Source: Trichoplax sp. H2 | Lineage: Eukaryota > Placozoa > Uniplacotomia > Trichoplacea | Direction: 5' to 3' | Assembly: GCA_003344405.1 (NCBI GenBank) | Contig: NOWV01000423.1 | Span: forward strand, 1-20,790 | DNA: 20,790 bases | Part shown: positions 10,143-18,621 of the stretch, piece after piece | Position numbering within the stretch: position 1 is the stretch's first letter | Layout: every line of letters starts with the position of its first letter | The notes under the pieces: generated by a model | Seen by the model: only the letters and a program-made list of their open reading frames with translations | Told to the model about the DNA's origin: nothing | Database searches by the model: none | Program-made: the position numbers and the translations under genes

Positions 10143-11090
10143 TTAACATAAGTACTTTTGCAACAAAGATATAAGCTTTTGCCTAACATTATGATCGAAT
10201 TTTAATAAGATGAACGGATTGACAACAAATATAGATATAGTTATCGATATAGCAATATATACTAAAGCATATAGAATATTACTTTCCAACGAGATTTGAT
10301 AGATTGTTTTTCGAGTTACAGCGGTTCCAATTAAGCAAGCAAAATGTGGCCAACTGATGAGCACGGTCGAAAATGTTATGCTCATTAAAACTTTAGTAAA
10401 TCGTTTCTTTTGCATAATTTCTGTTTCTGCTCGATTGGGTGTTGTATAACCTGGTCTGACATGATTCCTATAGATTGCAGCCAACTTGATATAAATAGTT
10501 ATCATAATTGAAACTGGGATGATGTACATGATCAATGTAAACATAAATTCCCATATAGCGAGATTATGAATAATATTTGAAATATCACATAAAGTCGATG
10601 AATTAGGATGAGCAGAAGCGTATACCAAGATAGGCGATGATGTTAATATCGATGCTACATGAAGAAATAGTTCACATGCAATAAGAAATTGAATCTTATA
10701 CTTTCGATAAAACGATGATAATGATCTCGCCACAATGAAATAACGATGAACGCTAATTAATGATAAATTCATGATGGAGATCCCAAATGACATCAGAGTA
10801 ATATATAAAATTATTTTACACAGTATAGTGCCTAGATGATAACTTACATTACCGATAGCTATAAGAAGATAGCCAATAAAAGCTGCAGTAGACGAAAGAA
10901 CATCAGATAGTACTGAAGCAAGTATTAATCGATAAGTAGATTTTTTAAAATATTTATCTGTTAGTAAAAGATATGCAATAGATGTATTAAGAATTAGACC
11001 AACAAAACATGCTGGGATACCAAAAATAGCGACATAGCGGTGTATTTGTAAGTTCGATTGAGAAGTAATAGTAATATTGGTGTTGTTCAT
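10143..11090 (-). CDS. Rhodopsin-like (class A) GPCR, intact, 315 aa, single exon
   Basis: This is a plasma-membrane seven-helix receptor predicted to signal through heterotrimeric G proteins; the ligand is unknown. Helices lie at about residues 19-43, 54-78, 88-111, 134-157, 178-202, 232-256 and 268-294, with a short amphipathic helix 8 after them. Class A landmarks are N35 in GLILN (1.50), D63 in LSD (2.50), the C91-C168 pair (TM3 and loop 2), R116 in H-R-Y, P192 and Y200 in TM5, P248 in TM6, and N291-P292 in TM7. Deviations are His instead of Asp/Glu before the TM3 Arg, SWP rather than CWxP, and NPxxL rather than NPxxY. N-terminal NNT and NIT, NVS in loop 1 and NSS in loop 2 are possible glycosylation sites. 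The third loop carries a basic QKKRF patch. The start ATG matches all paralogs. It is the only complete uninterrupted receptor in the window. Confidence 0.96.
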   Translation of the reverse strand: MNNTNITITSQSNLQIHRYVAIFGIPACFVGLILNTSIAYLLLTDKYFKKSTYRLILASVLSDVLSSTAAFIGYLLIAIGNVSYHLGTILCKIILYITLMSFGISIMNLSLISVHRYFIVARSLSSFYRKYKIQFLIACELFLHVASILTSSPILVYASAHPNSSTLCDISNIIHNLAIWEFMFTLIMYIIPVSIMITIYIKLAAIYRNHVRPGYTTPNRAETEIMQKKRFTKVLMSITFSTVLISWPHFACLIGTAVTRKTIYQISLESNILYALVYIAISITISIFVVNPFILLKFDHNVRQKLISLLQKYLC

Positions 11091-11160
11091 ATTTCAAATT
11101 ATAAGTGATTTAAAAATTCGTACCATCAAAACTTTTACCAAATACAGAATGTAGCTTGAA
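11030..11160 (-). promoter_or_regulatory. 5' flank shared with paralogous receptors
   Basis: Read on the minus strand, the bases just before the ATG are conserved in three paralogs: ATTTGAAATATG here, CTTGAAATATG at 15033 and CTTGAAACATG at 20604. Before that comes a T-rich stretch and a TTTTGAT(G/A)GTA element, shared most clearly by the first two. I see no convincing TATA box. Conservation may reflect shared descent only, so a regulatory role is not shown. Confidence 0.4.
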
Positions 11161-11229
11161 ATCTTGTAACTGTATTATGAAACACAAAGGTATCTGGTAG
11201 ATCCAGTTAAATTGCGAAGCTAAAGGTAG

Positions 11230-11400
11230 CAGCAATTAGGAATCTATAAGTTTTGCGCAATATAACTGATCAAAAAATACTCAATGTCTAAAAAGTACGA
11301 ACCTAAATGTCGTAGCAATTGGGTTTTTATATATTTTATGAAATGTGCGTGATTAGAGACTACTCACTGTCTTAAAACATACATTTAAATGTAGAAGAAG
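11230..11400. repeat. Minisatellite, about two copies of an ~82-bp unit
   Basis: Copies start CAATTAGGAATCTATAAG near 11233 and CAATTGGGTTTTTATA near 11316, giving an 83-base period. Each runs through a GAACCTAAA- or CATTTAAA-like segment before the next. The same repeat at the matching place in the second duplication unit (15258-15497) has three copies. It lies about 140-310 bases upstream of the receptor start. Confidence 0.75.
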
Positions 11401-11964
11401 TCGGACAACTACAATTTTATTTTCAATATTCGACTTTATCGTGATCGTGAATAAATGATTTAATATCTTGATTTGCTTAAGAATACAATCTCATCTAACA
11501 TACTGGTTCTTATTAATTTTTAATGTGAATAATTTAAGGCTGTTAAATTAAGATAGTAATAGATTTGCACAACAAATAAAGCAAAATTGTAAGTTTAATT
11601 ATATTAGGTGATCATTCATGTTTAATAATCATTATAAACTTTAACTACAGGAATTCTCTTTTGTTAAATTAATTACGAAATCTTGCCTTTCCTTCAAAGG
11701 AATTACTTTCTAATTGTGAAAGCAGTGTAGTTTCAATGAAACAAAATTTATAATTATGTTAAAGATTTAATGGTGAGTTAGAATATGTAATCACTTTGAA
11801 GGGTATTATTGCACCTTCTGTGGTATGTTAGAAATTTACAACAGCAACATTAGAGCTAGATTGATTAAAAAATAAAGAGTATTTTTATATTTTATTATAC
11901 ACAGGTCAAGTGCCTATCTAAAATTTAATTAAAATTGAATTATTTTTTAGATAGTGTAGAGTTG
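11401..11964. other. Conserved non-coding part of duplication unit 1, with a perfect hairpin
   Basis: The order TCGTGATCGTGAATAAATGA, GATTTGCTTAA, TAAAGATTTAATG and GGGTATTATTGCACCTT is preserved at 15500-15950. A perfect 10-base inverted repeat, CTATCTAAAA at 11914-11923 and TTTTAGATAG at 11945-11954, ends 11 bases before the LTR's left target-site copy. The arms are not intact in unit 2. No coding region is seen. Confidence 0.6.
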
Positions 11965-12345
11965 CCATGTGTGACGGAGCTCGCTCCGAAATGAATAATA
12001 TTGTGATCTAACATGTGTAATAATGTTATTATCATACAAACTTTAGTACAGTTTAAACTTGTTAGAAAAGTCTTGTTTTGCACTAGCGACTGGATGTAGG
12101 CTATATAAGATAACATAATTCATTTTTAGCAGGAGTTCGATGTAAGCCGTGTGGGATACGTTTTTAATACCTTATACTAATAATAAAGAGTATAGTAACC
12201 CCATCTTTACTTGGCGATTCACTGAAGGATAATTAAGGACAAGTTAGGTTCCTAATACTATAGCCGTCCATAGTCAGTTGGAGGACCTTCTAAAGTGAAA
12301 GTAAAGCTTGGGAATCGTTCACAATCCAAATTTTGTGACACCATG
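11965..12345 (+). mobile_element. Solo LTR with CCATG target-site duplication
   Basis: The element occupies 11970-12340 (371 bp), begins TGTGACGGAGC and ends TTTTGTGACA, so it has the TG...CA termini of an LTR. It is bracketed by CCATG at 11965-11969 and CCATG at 12341-12345, a perfect 5-bp target-site duplication. Inside are a TATA box (TATATAA, 12103-12109) and an AATAAA signal (12182-12187) about 80 bases later, so it reads on the plus strand. A short hairpin, CGGAGC-TC-GCTCCG, lies at 11975-11988. There is no internal gag-pol, so this is a solo LTR left by recombination between two LTRs. The matching position in duplication unit 2 (about 15940) lacks it, giving a natural empty site and dating the insertion after the unit duplicated. 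A Ty3/gypsy-type or similar element is likely but not proven. Confidence 0.9.
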
Positions 12346-13261
12346 TAGTCGTATTGTCCATTTGACAAAACTATCATTAATTATAATACTAAATAATTAT
12401 TTTAAATTTCTTCCTATCGATTTTTTTTGCATATAATGTAATATTCAATTAACCTATTAAAGAATATTATGAGGAATAAGGATTAAGCCGACCCATGCCA
12501 AATCAGTAGTAAGAAAATTTTATCCTTAATATATTATAATATTAAATTTTGTCTATAACAAGATGGCAATTGGTGCTATCTTCGTTTATGGTCTATGATA
12601 TAGAACGGATTCCCTCCGCTCTGCTCTAAATAAAAATATTTCAACAAACACTCATTTTATGTACGATAGTATGATATTATCTAGACGGCAATCAGATTAT
12701 AATACTTAAAGCTGAAAAAAGAATTTTACGTTAGATTTCGGATTACTGCTCATGTAACGTATACTAATCAAATTAGATAGCTGTAATATTGATGAATAGA
12801 TAATTATTATACCAGAAAATATTAAGGATAATTTAATTTATTTAAATTTTAGATTATAACATATCTTTTCGATCTAATATCATAAAATTATATTAGCAAA
12901 TATGCTTTTCTCTCTGACACTGATTCTAAAGGTCTGCTGCTTTATTATAAATGTCTGATTAGTTTTGAGAATATTGTTCTTGCTATAAGTATCTCGTTAA
13001 ACGCAAGCATGGTTGAATACTGAACCTACATGATGTTAAAAATATTTGCAGTACTGAATAAATTCTTTGTGACTTTAACTTAAAGCACGAAATTTATCAA
13101 TAAGTAAAGTAATTTTAATAATTAAGAAAAATGAAGATTTTTAAACGATAGTGCCTCGTTCAATATTATGCAGACAATGATAAACAAAACTATTTAATAA
13201 AATACATTCCTATTAGGATATTTTAATTTATCAATAGATATTTAAACATCAAAACATCAGG
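12346..13261. other. Conserved non-coding part of duplication unit 1
   Basis: No open frame of note. It aligns by eye with about 15960-16920: GCCGACCCATGCCAAATCAG matches a similar stretch near 16170, TAGTAAG..TTTTATCCTT follows in both, and TAGATAATTATTATAC occurs near 12797 and 16470. The similarity shows shared descent rather than a function. Confidence 0.6.
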
Positions 13262-13440
13262 CTATAGTGGAGAAAGTGATGTCAAATATAGCCGAAATTC
13301 ATATCGAGATATAAGTAAAGTCTTCAAATAATTATCGTTTACCTACAGTCATAGGGCATTGATATATCGAGGAAAAGACTAATAGTTACGACTAGAGTAT
13401 CATTTATGGAAAAAAATTGTTGTAGCTGTTTCTCTACTCA
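13262..13440 (-). pseudogene. GPCR relic (TM1-TM2 part), copy 1
   Basis: Read on the minus strand from about 13436, one frame gives VEKQLQQFF..., then TLVVTISLFLDISMP, which corresponds to the N-terminus and TM1 of the receptors (IQLHQYG...GLFLNIS). After an interrupted loop, a remnant resembling ISVLSDI of TM2 follows. Stops and frame changes break it, and nothing beyond TM2 is recognisable. DNA motifs such as GATATATCGAGGAAAAGAC closely match the pseudogene at 5401-6330 (GATATATTGAGGAAAAGAC), so it derives from that older branch rather than from the adjacent receptor. Confidence 0.8.
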
Positions 13441-14079
13441 TCGATGGCAGATAGTTATTTCAGCATTGTTTATATGTCATGGAATAGACTAACAGATAAT
13501 GATATGAAATGCTATAGATAAACATGTATTTTACTTAACCGAAAGATTGCCCTATTATTGTGCGAGCTACATAGCAAAATTGAATAATAAAATTTTAATG
13601 TTTATTTTGTTTCTGTTCTAAATAATCGCGAACAATTACGTATTCATATTCTATTTATATTGCTCCGTCTTGAATTCTTCAAAATCAAAAATGAACGTTT
13701 GCAATTTTGTCATTAAAAGTGATTTCGAAAGCTAGCAAAAGTTGAACTATTGAATGTAGATAGCGTCGAAACATTAAAAGCTTGTTAAGTATGAATATTT
13801 AAATATCACAAATTAGTCTCATAATTAAAATATTTAAAATTTATTACAAAAGTCAATCGAAAGGTCGAAATAATGACAAAATACCGGATATCGAAGAAGG
13901 CAGCATGTTTCGCACATTCGAGAAATAGAAAATTGGGAACAGATAATAATCATAGTGAATACCTAACTGGGATAATCAAAAATCTGCAATATGTTAAAAA
14001 TCGGCCATAAGAGCATTCATAAGTCATATAAATTTCTGTGATACTCAATAATCTGCACTTCGATATTCGTTTATCTTTC
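13441..14079. other. Gene-free DNA joining duplication units 1 and 2
   Basis: 13441-13730 has no clear counterpart in unit 2, while 13735-13825 matches 17243-17340. From 13826 to about 14079 I see neither a gene nor a match to the other units. Confidence 0.4.
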
Positions 14080-14237
14080 CAATTCATAATCCTTAATAAT
14101 AATCTAATATTTTACTGTGATATCGAATAATAATGTAATAGATTGATATAGCAGACCAAAATATTCAATGATTACGCTGATAGCAATGCAAGCTAAACAC
14201 GATGGATAGCCAATTCCGGTTACAGACCGGAACTAAC

Positions 14238-15033
14238 TTATTTACATAAACGCTTTTCCCACAAAGTGCAAAACTTTTGCCTAATATTATAATCGAATTT
14301 AAGCAAGAGGAATTGATTGACTATAAATATGGATGGAGTTATGCCTAAAGCAAAATATACTAAAACATACAAAGAATGACTTTCTAATGAGATTTGATAC
14401 ATTTTCTTTTGAGTTACGGCAATGCCGATCATGGTAGCAAATAGTAGCTTAGTGAATAATACATTCGAAAATATCGTACTTCTTAGAACTTTAGTAAGTC
14501 GTTTCTTTTGTAAGATTTCTGTTTCTTCTTAGCTGGACGTTATTTAACCGGGTCTGACATAATTCTTGTGGATCATAACTAATTTACTATAAATAACGAT
14601 AATATTGAAACTGAAATGGTGTACGTGATAAATATAAACATGAATTTCCATACTGCTACATCATATGCGATTTTTAAATAATCATATAAAGTCGTCGAAT
14701 TAATGATGAATTCATGATGGAGATCCCAAATGACATCAGTGTAATAAATAAAATTATTTTACATAGTATAGTGCCTAAATGATAACTTGCGTTATTGATA
14801 GCTACAAATGAATAGCCAATAAAGGCTGCAGAAGATGAAAGAATATCTGATAGTACAGAAGAAAGCATCAACCGATAAGTAGGATTTTTAAAACTTTTGT
14901 CTGTTGCCAAAAGATGGACCATGGATGTATTAAGAATTAGACCTACCAAAGACACTGGAATACCACACATAGCGGCATTGCGGTATATTTTTAAGTTGGA
15001 TTGAGGAGTAACAGTAATATTTGTGTTATTCAT
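14238..15033 (-). pseudogene. Rhodopsin-like GPCR pseudogene with internal deletion
   Basis: The start at 15033 (MNNTNITVTP) and TM1 to TM3 (GLILN, VLSDIL, ILCK) are intact. After MNSSLI the frame jumps directly into the second extracellular loop and stops at 14674-14676. About 154 bases are missing, covering the end of TM3 with its H-R-Y motif, TM4 and part of loop 2. The junction at 14698-14702 is AATTA, a 5-mer present at both ends of the lost segment in the paralog at 20105-20604. Further damage: the loop 2 Cys is Tyr, the TM5 Pro is Ser, and one base is missing in TM5 (about 14592-14606). In the original frame there are also stops at 14544-14546 and 14529-14531. TM6 has lost its Trp-Pro, and TM7 NP is NQ. 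The C-terminus (14432 to the stop at 14238-14240) remains open. It is clearly non-functional. Confidence 0.94.
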
Positions 15034-15257
15034 ATTTCAAGATTTAAGAGGTTTAAAAATTTTATACTATCAAAATTTTTAACCAAATATAGAAAATATC
15101 TTAAAATCTTGGTACGGTATTGTCTTATTATAGTAGATTATGAAACATAAAGGTCCCTAGTATTTGTACTTAATGGTTAAGGCCTCGACTGATAGGCTAC
15201 CAGCTAGTTTTAAGTAATAAAGTACTGTGATTCAGTGGTTTATAGTAACGTATCCAG
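15034..15257. other. 5' flank of the deleted receptor pseudogene
   Basis: Matches the flank at 11091-11230 near the ATG (TTGAAATATG on the minus strand, then a T-rich stretch). It also holds extra sequence (15170-15255) with no counterpart in unit 1. No gene. Confidence 0.5.
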
Positions 15258-15497
15258 AGATTAGGCGTTTATAAGCTTTGCGAAATATAAGTAGTCAAAG
15301 ACTACTTACCGTCTAAAAATATGAACCTAAACGTATTAGCGATTAGGCATTATAAACTTTGCGTAATGCAATTGATCGAAGACTACTTAATATCCTAAAG
15401 CACGAACCTAAAAGTAGTAGCGAGTAGGCGTTTACAAGCTTCACGGAATATAAGTAATCAAGAACTACTATTTTGAAATACAAATCTAAAATATTAC
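15258..15497. repeat. Minisatellite, three copies of an ~82-bp unit
   Basis: Copies start at ATTAGGCGTTTATAAGCTTT (15260), ATTAGGCATTATAAACTTTG (15342) and AGTAGGCGTTTACAAGCTT (15423). Each then runs through a ..GACTACTTA.. segment and an (A/T)GAACCTAAA segment; the third copy is the most degraded at its end. The period is 81-82 bases. Unit 1 has about two copies at the same relative place, and the third receptor unit's flank (20605-20700) shows none, so copy number has changed between paralogs. Confidence 0.85.
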
Positions 15498-16924
15498 AGT
15501 TTTATTTTAATGCTAGACCTTATCGTGATAGTAAAAAAATGATTTAGCACCATGACATGCTTAAAAGCATAATCTTTATCTGGCATAGCGATTCTTATTA
15601 ATTTTAAAATATAATTAATTTAAGACTTTCTAATCGAGATCGTAATAGATTCGCTGCACAAGTAAAGCAAAATTTTAAGTGAAATTATAATTGTGAAAGC
15701 ATCGTATTTTTAATTAAAAAAATTTATAATTAGATAAAGATTTAATGATGAGTTAGACTTCCTATTGATTTTTAGGGTATTATTGCACCTTTTATACCAT
15801 ATTAGAGATTTGCAAACTATATTAGAACAAGATTGAGTAAAAATGTAATGAATATTGTTACATTCTTATTATTATTATTTACCCAAGTCAAGTGCTTGCC
15901 TAAAATTTAATCAAAATAAAATTATTTTAAACAATGTAGAGCCACCACATAATCTAATTTTCTATTGAAAAGGGTAATTCCATAATTAATTATAGTACTT
16001 GATAATTACTGTACATTCCTGCCAATCGCTGTCTTGAAGCTAAAAATTAGTTTCAAATTGGAAAAAATTTATCAAATAAACTATTTAAAGCCGTTTTATT
16101 GCTTTCTTAAGCATAAATGTAATATTAAATTAAATAATCTAAGGAGAAATGGGGAGTAAGGGTCGAACCATCCCCATACCAAGCTATTAGTAAGTAGAAT
16201 TTTATCCTTTATACATTATGATATCTAATTTGAGTTTACCCTAAGATAGCAATTGCTATAAACTACGTCTGTTGGCTAAAATAAAAACGGATTTTCTTAC
16301 CGCTACCCAAAAAATTTTCCAATAAATAATCATACCACGTCATATGATATTACTTAGACTGCAACTAGATTATAATACTATTACTGCAAAAAGAATTTTA
16401 CGCCAGATTTCAAATTATTATTGCTCGCATAGCGTATACTAATCAACTTAGATAGACGTAATAATGATAAATAGATAATTATTATACTAGAAAATATTGA
16501 AGATAATTTAATTTTACGTAAATTTTATGTTGCAGTACATCGTTTCGAAGCAGTATCAAAAATTATATTGGCAAATGTGATTTCTCTATAACATCGATTT
16601 TAAAGATCTATTACTTTGCTATAAATGTCTGATTAACTTTTGAAAATATTTTTTTGCTACCAGTATATCATTACACCCATACATGGTTAAATACTGAACT
16701 TGTAAGACGTTAAAAGTATAATTTTGGATGAATTCTTTACGATTTTTACGTAAAGTGTGAAATCAATCAATCAATGACGTAGTTTGATAACTATAAAAAT
16801 TAAGTCTGCTAAACGATAGTGCCCCATAAAATACTGTAAAAGTACTCGGTAATAAAAATATTTAATACTGCATGTTACTATAAGGATTCTTTAATTCACT
16901 AGTAGATATTTGAATATCAAAAAG
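15498..16924. other. Conserved non-coding part of duplication unit 2
   Basis: Aligns with 11400-13260 of unit 1 minus the LTR. The LTR-free site is GTAGAGCCACCACATAATC near 15937. No open frame or RNA is recognised. Confidence 0.6.
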
Positions 16925-17105
16925 CAGGCTATAGTAGAGAAATGATATCGAATACAGCTGAAATCAATATCGAGAAATAATTAACGTCTTGAATTAACTA
17001 TCAGTTACCTAAATCATTGGGTATTGATATATTGAGGAGAATGCCAATAAATACGACTAGAATATCAAATATGCAAACAATTCGGTGTAGCTGTTTCTCT
17101 ACTCA
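16925..17105 (-). pseudogene. GPCR relic (TM1-TM2 part), copy 2
   Basis: From about 17105 on the minus strand one frame reads VEKQLHRIVCIFDIL, then VVFIGILLNISI. This is a clear match to the N-terminus and TM1 of the receptors (Q-L-H-x-x-x-x-I-F, then F-x-G-x-x-L-N). A stop follows, and after a frame change LISAVFDII recalls the TM2 segment with its Asp. Nothing further is recognisable. It is better preserved than its partner at 13262-13440, and both sit at the same place in their units, so the receptor was already dying or dead before the units duplicated. Confidence 0.85.
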
Positions 17106-17340
17106 TTAATAACAGTGCAATGAAGGTTAATTTTTAGAATTCTCCTTCAAGATTTTTATTATTTTTTTTTAAATACGAGTTTAAACCCGCCGACTTCGAT
17201 GGCGAAAATATTCATAATGTGTAGTGGTATTAAATTGGTCGTAGCAAAAATTGAACTATCGAATGTAGATAGTGTCGAATTATCAAAAGCGTGCAAAGTT
17301 TGAATATTCAAATGCAGTAAATTAGTCATATAGTTATTTA

Positions 17341-17772
17341 ACGGCACTACGTTGCCTAAATTATAGAGTTTAAGAAAGTATTGTTGCTAACAGTGTTTCA
17401 GTATTATAGTATAGGAAATGCTAAAATTTATTGTTCTTACAACTATAGGAATTAATATCCTATAGTAAGTCAATATTACTCTTGCTTTATTCGAAAAATG
17501 AAAGCTATGAACATTATTTTTAATGTGATACATTTATTAGCAAATATGGCTTTGTGGTTACGTACGCAATTTAATTAAATAAGATTATTCTTTATAAATA
17601 AGTTGCATCTAATTACATCTTTTAGGTATGTCTAGTATTCCTTTGTTAAGATAAATGGTTGTTAATGAGTCTATTTATTGGTTTAAATCACTTGATTGAG
17701 AGGGAAGAGTGAGTAGAGAGTTACTGAATAAAGCTGTTTTGTAGGTTATAGTAAAGTGTGTCTACTAGTTGT
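17341..17772. other. Gene-free intergenic DNA between unit 2 and the second LTR
   Basis: No gene, RNA or duplication could be supported. A short inverted pair occurs around 17447-17467 (CTATAGGAATTAATATCCTATAG). Confidence 0.4.
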
Positions 17773-18190
17773 GAGCCTGTCGCGTTCAGCCCACGACAAG
17801 GAAACCTGGGTCTTTGAATCCGTACGAATACTTAGGCTACAACAGCCAAGTATGCCCCCAACGGGCTAAGTGTAGAATAGACTTAGGCTTTTAAAATAGT
17901 TTATTAAACCAAGGTAGTCTTGACATCCAAGACTACTCTAACTACAAGCGTACACTACACGGTCAATCGCCGACTCTACAGCTAATGAGAACACCGGGCT
18001 TTATATACGCTAGCTCGGTTGCACTCGGTGCACAGCTTAGATAAATAACTCTAAAAACATATAGCTTACATGTAGCCGACTATCTATATGGTTTAGTATG
18101 TAAACGTTATTAATTAATAAAATTTTGATTACTAATTACTAAAATTAACGCTACAATTAATTGACGGAATCTGTACTCCATCACAGAGCC
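17773..18190 (-). mobile_element. Solo LTR with GAGCC target-site duplication
   Basis: The element occupies 17778-18185 (408 bp) and is flanked by GAGCC at 17773-17777 and 18186-18190, a perfect 5-bp target-site duplication. Read on the minus strand it starts TGTGATGGAG, close to the TGTGACGGAG start of the LTR at 11970, and ends GGCTGAACGCGACA. A TATA box (TATATAAA, minus strand, 18000-18007) precedes an AATAAA signal (minus strand, 17900-17905) by about 95 bases, as expected for U3-R. The interior is noticeably richer in G and C than its surroundings. No internal retroelement genes are present. It and the 11970 element are probably different families of one LTR retrotransposon group, since their interiors do not match by eye. 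Confidence 0.88.
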
Positions 18191-18450
18191 TTTTAGAAGG
18201 GTAGTTCTTAGGCGTTATAGGAGCAGTACTATATACTTACTAGATCTTTCGGTAGATTAGGGTAGTAACCTGTAGAAGTAACTCAAGGTGTTTTACGTTA
18301 GACTAGTAAACTTATCAGGAAGTAGTCCGTGGCAAATTATAATATTTAAAATTTATCTTGACTGTACCGAATTCATAATCACTATAAATGCAAATTTCCA
18401 TATTGGTTAAATTGAATAATTCATGATCCACACTAAAATATCACGTTAAT
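18191..18450. other. Gene-free intergenic DNA
   Basis: No coding region or repeat recognised between the LTR and the 89-bp tandem duplication. Confidence 0.4.
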
Positions 18451-18621
18451 GTTTTCCTTTTATATCGAATAGCAATGTGCTAGTGCATGACTGATATTTA
18501 ATATTTTAATATTTTACCATGCTGAATTATTAACACTATGTTTTCTTTTATGTCGAATAGCAATGAACTAGTGCATGACTGATATTTAATATTTAATGTT
18601 CTAGTCTGCTGAATTATTAAC
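18451..18621. repeat. Tandem duplication, two copies of 89 bp
   Basis: GTTTTCC TTTTATATCGAATAG starting at 18451 recurs as GTTTTC TTTTATGTCGAATAG starting at 18540. Both copies contain CTAGTGCATGACTGATATTT and end in GCTGAATTATTAAC. The copies are nearly identical apart from a few substitutions and small indels, so the duplication is recent compared with the other repeats here. It is non-coding. Confidence 0.9.

Larger units (their letters stand above)
9990..13825 (-). repeat. Segmental duplication unit 1 (receptor plus flanks plus relic)
   Basis: This block matches 14080-17340 in the same order. Shared parts are a 3' flank with TTTTACTGTGATATC, the receptor, its 5' flank, the roughly 82-bp repeat and GATTTGCTTA-type sequence. 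A long non-coding segment with AGTAGTAAG and TTTTATCCTT, a receptor relic, and a final block around AACTATTGAATGTAGATAG also match. Differences are the LTR at 11970-12340, found only here, extra sequence at about 13440-13730, and one fewer copy of the 82-bp repeat. Boundaries are by eye and may be off by tens of bases. Confidence 0.8.
14080..17340 (-). repeat. Segmental duplication unit 2 (receptor pseudogene plus flanks plus relic)
   Basis: Counterpart of 9990-13825. Its left part, including TGTAATAGATTGATATAGC and GCAATGCAAGCTAAACACGA, also matches the 3' flank of the receptor at 18944 (TGTAATAGATTGATATAGC, GTAATGCAGGCTAAGCACGA), so three units share ancestry. It lacks the LTR of unit 1. 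The right end of the match is near 17340, just before CGGCACTACG. Confidence 0.8.

Noticed and set aside
12405-12460. TCGATTTTTTTTGCATATAATG, similar to the receptor QKKRF coding segment
   Set aside because: The likeness is short and A/T-driven, no neighbouring receptor motif follows, and the unit 2 counterpart does not match it.
17159-17347. 62-codon minus-strand open frame in duplication unit 2
   Set aside because: The matching sequence in unit 1 (about 13735-13825) has a TAA in the same frame, so it is not conserved as coding.
17762-18185. Alternative LTR boundaries starting at TGTGTCTACTAG (17759) or TGTGAGCC (17770)
   Set aside because: Neither gives a target-site duplication, whereas 17778-18185 is bracketed by perfect GAGCC copies.
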